Below, piece after piece: positions 5,677-7,922 of a stretch of 7,922 bases of DNA. The translations under genes and the position numbers were made by a program. The notes beneath the pieces are model-generated. The model did no database searches. It was not told where the DNA came from and saw only the letters and a program-made list of their open reading frames with translations. Source of the DNA: DASRHG01 sp035650655 (GTDB lineage: Bacteria > Desulfobacterota > Binatia > DP-6); the NCBI GenBank assembly GCA_035650655.1, contig DASRHG010000201.1:1-7922 (forward strand), given 5' to 3'. How positions within the stretch are numbered: position 1 is the stretch's first letter; each line of letters starts with the position of its first letter.

Positions 5677-6349
5677 GATCGCCGCCCGCGTCGAGCGCGT
5701 GGTCGCGCACGCACCCGACACCCGCTCGCTCTTCCTCCGGCTCCCGGCGGGCGAGCGCCTCGCCTTCCGCCCCGGGCAGTTCATCTCCTGCCTCCTCCCG
5801 GTCGGCGGGGAGCGCCTCACGCGCCCCTACTCGATCGCCTCCGACCCCGAGCGGGGCGACCTCCTGGAGATCGTGCTGAACCGGGTGCCCGGGGGCGCCG
5901 GATCTCATTATCTATTGTCGCTCCCGGAGGGGGCGATCCTGCACTTCACCGGGCCGTGGGGCACGTTCGTCCTCGACCGGGCCCCCGACGCCGAGGCCGT
6001 CTTCATCGCCGACGGCACGGGCGTCGCGCCCATCCGGCCGATGATCCACCGCGCGCTCGCGACCGGGCCGCGCCATCCGCTGACCCTCGTCCACGCGGGC
6101 GCGCGCAAGGAGGCGCTCCTCTACCGGCGCGAGATGGAGACGCTCGCCCGCGAGCGGGAGGAGTTCGCCTTCGAGCCGCTGCCGCCGGGCGTCCTCGTGG
6201 ACGAGGTGCGGCGCCGGTGGGTCGCGGAGGACGGCGACCGGACCCGGCGCTTCTGGATCTGCGGGGTCGGCGACGTCGTGCCGCGCCTGCGGGATCTGCT
6301 CCGCGGCGCCGGCTACGAGCGGCGCGCGGTCCAGTACGAGAAGTGGTGA
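5663..6349 (+). CDS. FNR-family FAD/NAD(P)H oxidoreductase (ferredoxin reductase-like)
   Basis: A 228-residue flavoprotein of the ferredoxin-NAD(P)+ reductase superfamily. It should move electrons between NAD(P)H, bound FAD and a partner, most simply the ferredoxin encoded just upstream. The FAD domain shows FRPGQF (35-40) and RPYSIAS (54-60), the Arg-Tyr-Ser flavin motif. GPWGTFVL (97-104) ends the FAD barrel. The nucleotide domain shows FIADGTGVAPIRPMI (114-128), the GTGxAP pyrophosphate loop, and FWICGVGDVVPRLRDLL (197-213) with the conserved C200. It ends with an aromatic VQYEKW. No iron-sulphur domain is fused, unlike phenol hydroxylase or methane monooxygenase reductases, so the pair looks like a split version. 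The ATG at 5663 lies inside the ferredoxin's last codons (14-base overlap), so translational coupling is expected. NADH or NADPH preference cannot be read with confidence. A terminal oxygenase partner is not visible. Confidence 0.9.
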   Translation: MAAPEIAARVERVVAHAPDTRSLFLRLPAGERLAFRPGQFISCLLPVGGERLTRPYSIASDPERGDLLEIVLNRVPGGAGSHYLLSLPEGAILHFTGPWGTFVLDRAPDAEAVFIADGTGVAPIRPMIHRALATGPRHPLTLVHAGARKEALLYRREMETLAREREEFAFEPLPPGVLVDEVRRRWVAEDGDRTRRFWICGVGDVVPRLRDLLRGAGYERRAVQYEKW

Positions 6350-6373
6350 GGCGGAGGGACGCGACGCCGATTC

Positions 6374-6398
6374 GCGGGCGGTCGCCGGCCCTGCCCGC
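6374..6398 (+). terminator. Candidate terminator after the ferredoxin/reductase operon
   Basis: GCGGGC (6374-6379) pairs with GCCCGC (6393-6398), extended by a G-U and a G-C pair inside. A moderately T-rich stretch (CTTGTTT, 6406-6412) follows seven bases later. It lies 25 bases past the reductase stop in the 82-base gap before the next gene. The stem is short, so this is a modest call. Confidence 0.35.
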
Positions 6399-6431
6399 CT
6401 TCCCGCTTGTTTCACGCCCCCCTGCCGTGCC

Positions 6432-7433
6432 ATGGGCGGCGCGATGAGGGCTCCGCGCCGCGCCGCCTCCCTCCCCCTGCCGCCCGACCTCGCCATGTGC
6501 CGCCGCGTCGCGCGGCGGGCGGAGGAGCTCGGCTACGAGAGCCTCTGGATCGCGGACACGGGCGCCGGGCCGGACGCCTTCGTCGTCGGCGCGGTCGCGG
6601 CAGAGGCGACGCGGCGCGTGCGGATCGGGACGGCGGTCGTCCCCATCTACACGCGCGCGCTCCCCGTCCTCGCCGCGGGCGCCGGGTCGGTGGCGCAGCT
6701 CGCCCCCGGCCGCGTCGTCCTCGGCCTCGGCGTGTCGAGCGAGACGATCGTCGAGGCGTGGGGCGGCGTGCCGTTCCGCCGGCCGCTCACGCGCATGCGC
6801 GAGACGGTGGAGGTGCTCCGGCGGATGCTCGCGGGCGAGCGCGTCACCTTCGAGGGGAAGACGGTGCGGACGCGCGGCTTCCGGCTCGTCTCGGCACCGC
6901 CCGCGCCGGTGCCGATCCACGTCGCGGCCCTGATGCCGCCCATGCTCGAGCTCGCGGGCGAGATCGCCGACGGCGTCATCCTGAACTTCTTCCCCGTGGA
7001 GGCGGTGCCGAAGATCCTGGCGTACGTCCGCCGCGGCGCCGAGCGCGCCGGGCGCGACCCGCAGACGCTGGAGGTCGTGGCGCGCTTCCAGGTGATCGTC
7101 ACCGACGACGTCCCCGCCGGGCGCGCGGCGCTGCGCCTCATGATGGGCCCGTACTTCGCGACCTCGGTCTACAACCGCTTCGTCGCGTGGTGCGGCTTCC
7201 CCGACGAGGCGCGCGCGATCGACGCCGGCTGGCGCGCGAAGGACCGCGCCGCGAACCAGGCGGCCGTGACCGACGCGATGATCGACCGATTGGCCGTCGT
7301 CGGCGACGCCGCCCACTGCCGCGCGCGCCTGGCGGCGTTCGAAGCGGCCGGCGTGACGACCGCCATGGTGCACCCCTTCCTGTTCGACGAGCCGTCGATC
7401 TGGCGGGCGCTCGAGGCGCTCGCCCCGGCTTGA
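6432..7433 (+). CDS. Luciferase-like monooxygenase-family oxidoreductase (LLM, probably F420- or FMN-dependent)
   Basis: A 333-residue TIM-barrel protein of the bacterial luciferase-like superfamily. Typical segments in order: ARRAEELGYESLWIAD (27-42), the first helix and second strand; AAEATRRVRIGTAVVPIYTR (56-75); SVAQLAPGRVVLGLGVSS (86-103) with the G-L-G-V-S flavin/deazaflavin site; TRMRETVEVLRRMLAGE (120-136); PIHVAALMPPMLELAGEIADGVILNF (161-186), which is the classic IADGV strand; and VVGDAAHCRARLAAFEAAGVTTAMVHP (289-315). The C-terminal third is complete. The N-terminus is short: the usual first beta-strand with an M-x-x-G-I-type start is hardly recognisable, and no upstream in-frame start codon exists in the intergenic gap. 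ATG 6432 or ATG 6444 (M5) could be the start. F420 and FMN members cannot be separated by eye. The substrate is unknown. It probably forms its own transcription unit behind a possible terminator, though read-through from the reductase is possible. Confidence 0.87.
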   Translation: MGGAMRAPRRAASLPLPPDLAMCRRVARRAEELGYESLWIADTGAGPDAFVVGAVAAEATRRVRIGTAVVPIYTRALPVLAAGAGSVAQLAPGRVVLGLGVSSETIVEAWGGVPFRRPLTRMRETVEVLRRMLAGERVTFEGKTVRTRGFRLVSAPPAPVPIHVAALMPPMLELAGEIADGVILNFFPVEAVPKILAYVRRGAERAGRDPQTLEVVARFQVIVTDDVPAGRAALRLMMGPYFATSVYNRFVAWCGFPDEARAIDAGWRAKDRAANQAAVTDAMIDRLAVVGDAAHCRARLAAFEAAGVTTAMVHPFLFDEPSIWRALEALAPA

Positions 7434-7459
7434 GCGGACGCGGCCGGCTGTGCTCTAGT
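7430..7459 (+). promoter_or_regulatory. Promoter of the glutathione S-transferase gene
   Basis: TTGAGC (7430-7435, overlapping the stop of the preceding gene) and TCTAGT (7454-7459) are separated by 18 bases and each match four of six sigma-70 consensus bases; the -10 lies in TGCTCTAGT. Eight bases separate it from the ATG at 7468. The segment TGCTCTAGTCGCAGG closely resembles TGCTACGGTCGCGGG before the ferredoxin start. Confidence 0.45.
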
Positions 7460-7467
7460 CGCAGGCG

Positions 7468-7922
7468 ATGGTCCTCCTCTGGGAGCATCCCCTCTCGCCC
7501 TTCGCGCAGAAGGTGAAGATCGCGCTCGCCGAAAAGGGCGTGCCGTTCGAGACGCGGATGCCCGACCTCCTCGGCGGCGGCGACGCCGCGTTCGCGGCCG
7601 CGAGCCCGCGCCGCGAGGTCCCCGTCCTGGTCGACGGCGACACCACCGTCTTCGACTCGACGATCATCCTCGAGTACGTCGAGGACCGCTGGCCGACGCC
7701 ACCCCTCCTGCCGCGCGAGCCTGCGGCGCGGGCGCGCGTCCGCATGCTCGAGGAGCTCTGCGACACCTACTACGAGGCGATCAACTGGGCCGTCTTCCCT
7801 GCGGTGCACGGCGCCGCGTGGAGCGGCAATTCGCCGGCCGCCGGCTCGCGCCTCGCGGCCTGGCTCGAGCGCGTGTCCGCACGACCGAGCGTCGCCGCGA
7901 CGTTCGAGGCCGCGGCCGCGGC
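7468..7922 (+). CDS. Glutathione S-transferase family protein, 3' partial, apparently internally shortened
   Basis: The frame is open from ATG 7468 to the right edge (151 full codons). Residues 1-80 are a complete GST thioredoxin-fold domain: LWEHPLSPFAQKVKIALAEKG (4-24) with the candidate catalytic S10, REVPVLVDG (49-57) with the cis-proline P52, and the glutathione gamma-Glu site DSTIILEYVEDRWP (63-76). The helical domain begins normally (ARARVRMLEELCDTYYEAINW, 87-107) but runs directly into FPAVHGAAWSGNSPAAGSRLAAWLERVSARPSV (110-142), which looks like the last part of a GST. In family members I would expect about 65-75 residues between these, including the helix-6 N-capping box, and they are missing here without a frameshift. 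Only a few C-terminal residues should lie beyond the window. The likely role, if active, is glutathione conjugation or a related detoxification or ring-cleavage step in the cytoplasm. It may be a non-functional deletion variant. Confidence 0.82.
   Translation, partial: MVLLWEHPLSPFAQKVKIALAEKGVPFETRMPDLLGGGDAAFAAASPRREVPVLVDGDTTVFDSTIILEYVEDRWPTPPLLPREPAARARVRMLEELCDTYYEAINWAVFPAVHGAAWSGNSPAAGSRLAAWLERVSARPSVAATFEAAAA

Noticed and set aside
1..7922. A defence island, prophage, CRISPR array, BGC or other multi-gene system
   Set aside because: No nuclease/toxin, phage, transposase, repeat-spacer or biosynthetic core genes are present. All eight genes belong to known housekeeping, redox, catabolic or surface families.

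Overview
This is a very GC-rich, densely coded bacterial window. It holds eight protein-coding genes, two of them cut by the window edges. I see no rRNA, tRNA, CRISPR array, transposase or other mobile-element signature. The mix of families (stand-alone LigD-type polymerase, DUF2892 protein with an SFPASD-type tail, ISC-type ferredoxin, luciferase-like monooxygenase, crotonase, GST) and the heavy GC bias fit a soil or groundwater lineage such as Rokubacteria/Methylomirabilota, a deltaproteobacterial relative, or a high-GC actinomycete. The secreted protein at the left edge most resembles, from memory, proteins of Thermoleophilia-type Actinomycetota. The sequence alone does not settle the phylum.

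Layout: (1) 1-845 (+), C-terminal part of a secreted fibronectin-III-like surface protein. (2) 846-1077, a convergent gap with two strong stem-loops. (3) 1078-2685 (-), a Tat-exported FAD amine oxidase. (4) 2686-2972, a divergent gap with palindromes. (5) 2973-4348 (+), a two-gene unit joined by a 4-base ATGA overlap: a LigD-type polymerase/primase domain protein and a small DUF2892 membrane protein. (6) 4364-5209 (-), a crotonase-family enoyl-CoA hydratase/isomerase, convergent with the previous unit; the stop codons of the two genes form the two ends of one palindrome. (7) 5299-6349 (+), an ISC-type [2Fe-2S] ferredoxin overlapping an FNR-type flavin reductase by 14 bases, probably an electron-transfer pair. 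(8) 6432-7433 (+), a luciferase-like, probably F420- or FMN-dependent oxidoreductase. (9) 7468 to the right edge (+), a glutathione S-transferase that seems to lack the middle of its C-terminal helical domain.

How they work together: the only clear partnerships are the polymerase/DUF2892 pair and the ferredoxin/reductase pair. The crotonase, ferredoxin, reductase, LLM oxidoreductase and GST look like a loose catabolic or redox neighbourhood, not a defined pathway. Three starts (crotonase, ferredoxin, GST) lack a convincing Shine-Dalgarno but carry a similar -10-like element 6-9 bases before the start codon, which suggests leaderless or nearly leaderless transcripts. I did not find a clear new multi-gene system. 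The most worthwhile leads are the shortened GST, the start-proximal promoter motif, the large hairpin at 851-932, the stop-to-stop palindrome and the coupled polymerase/DUF2892 pair.
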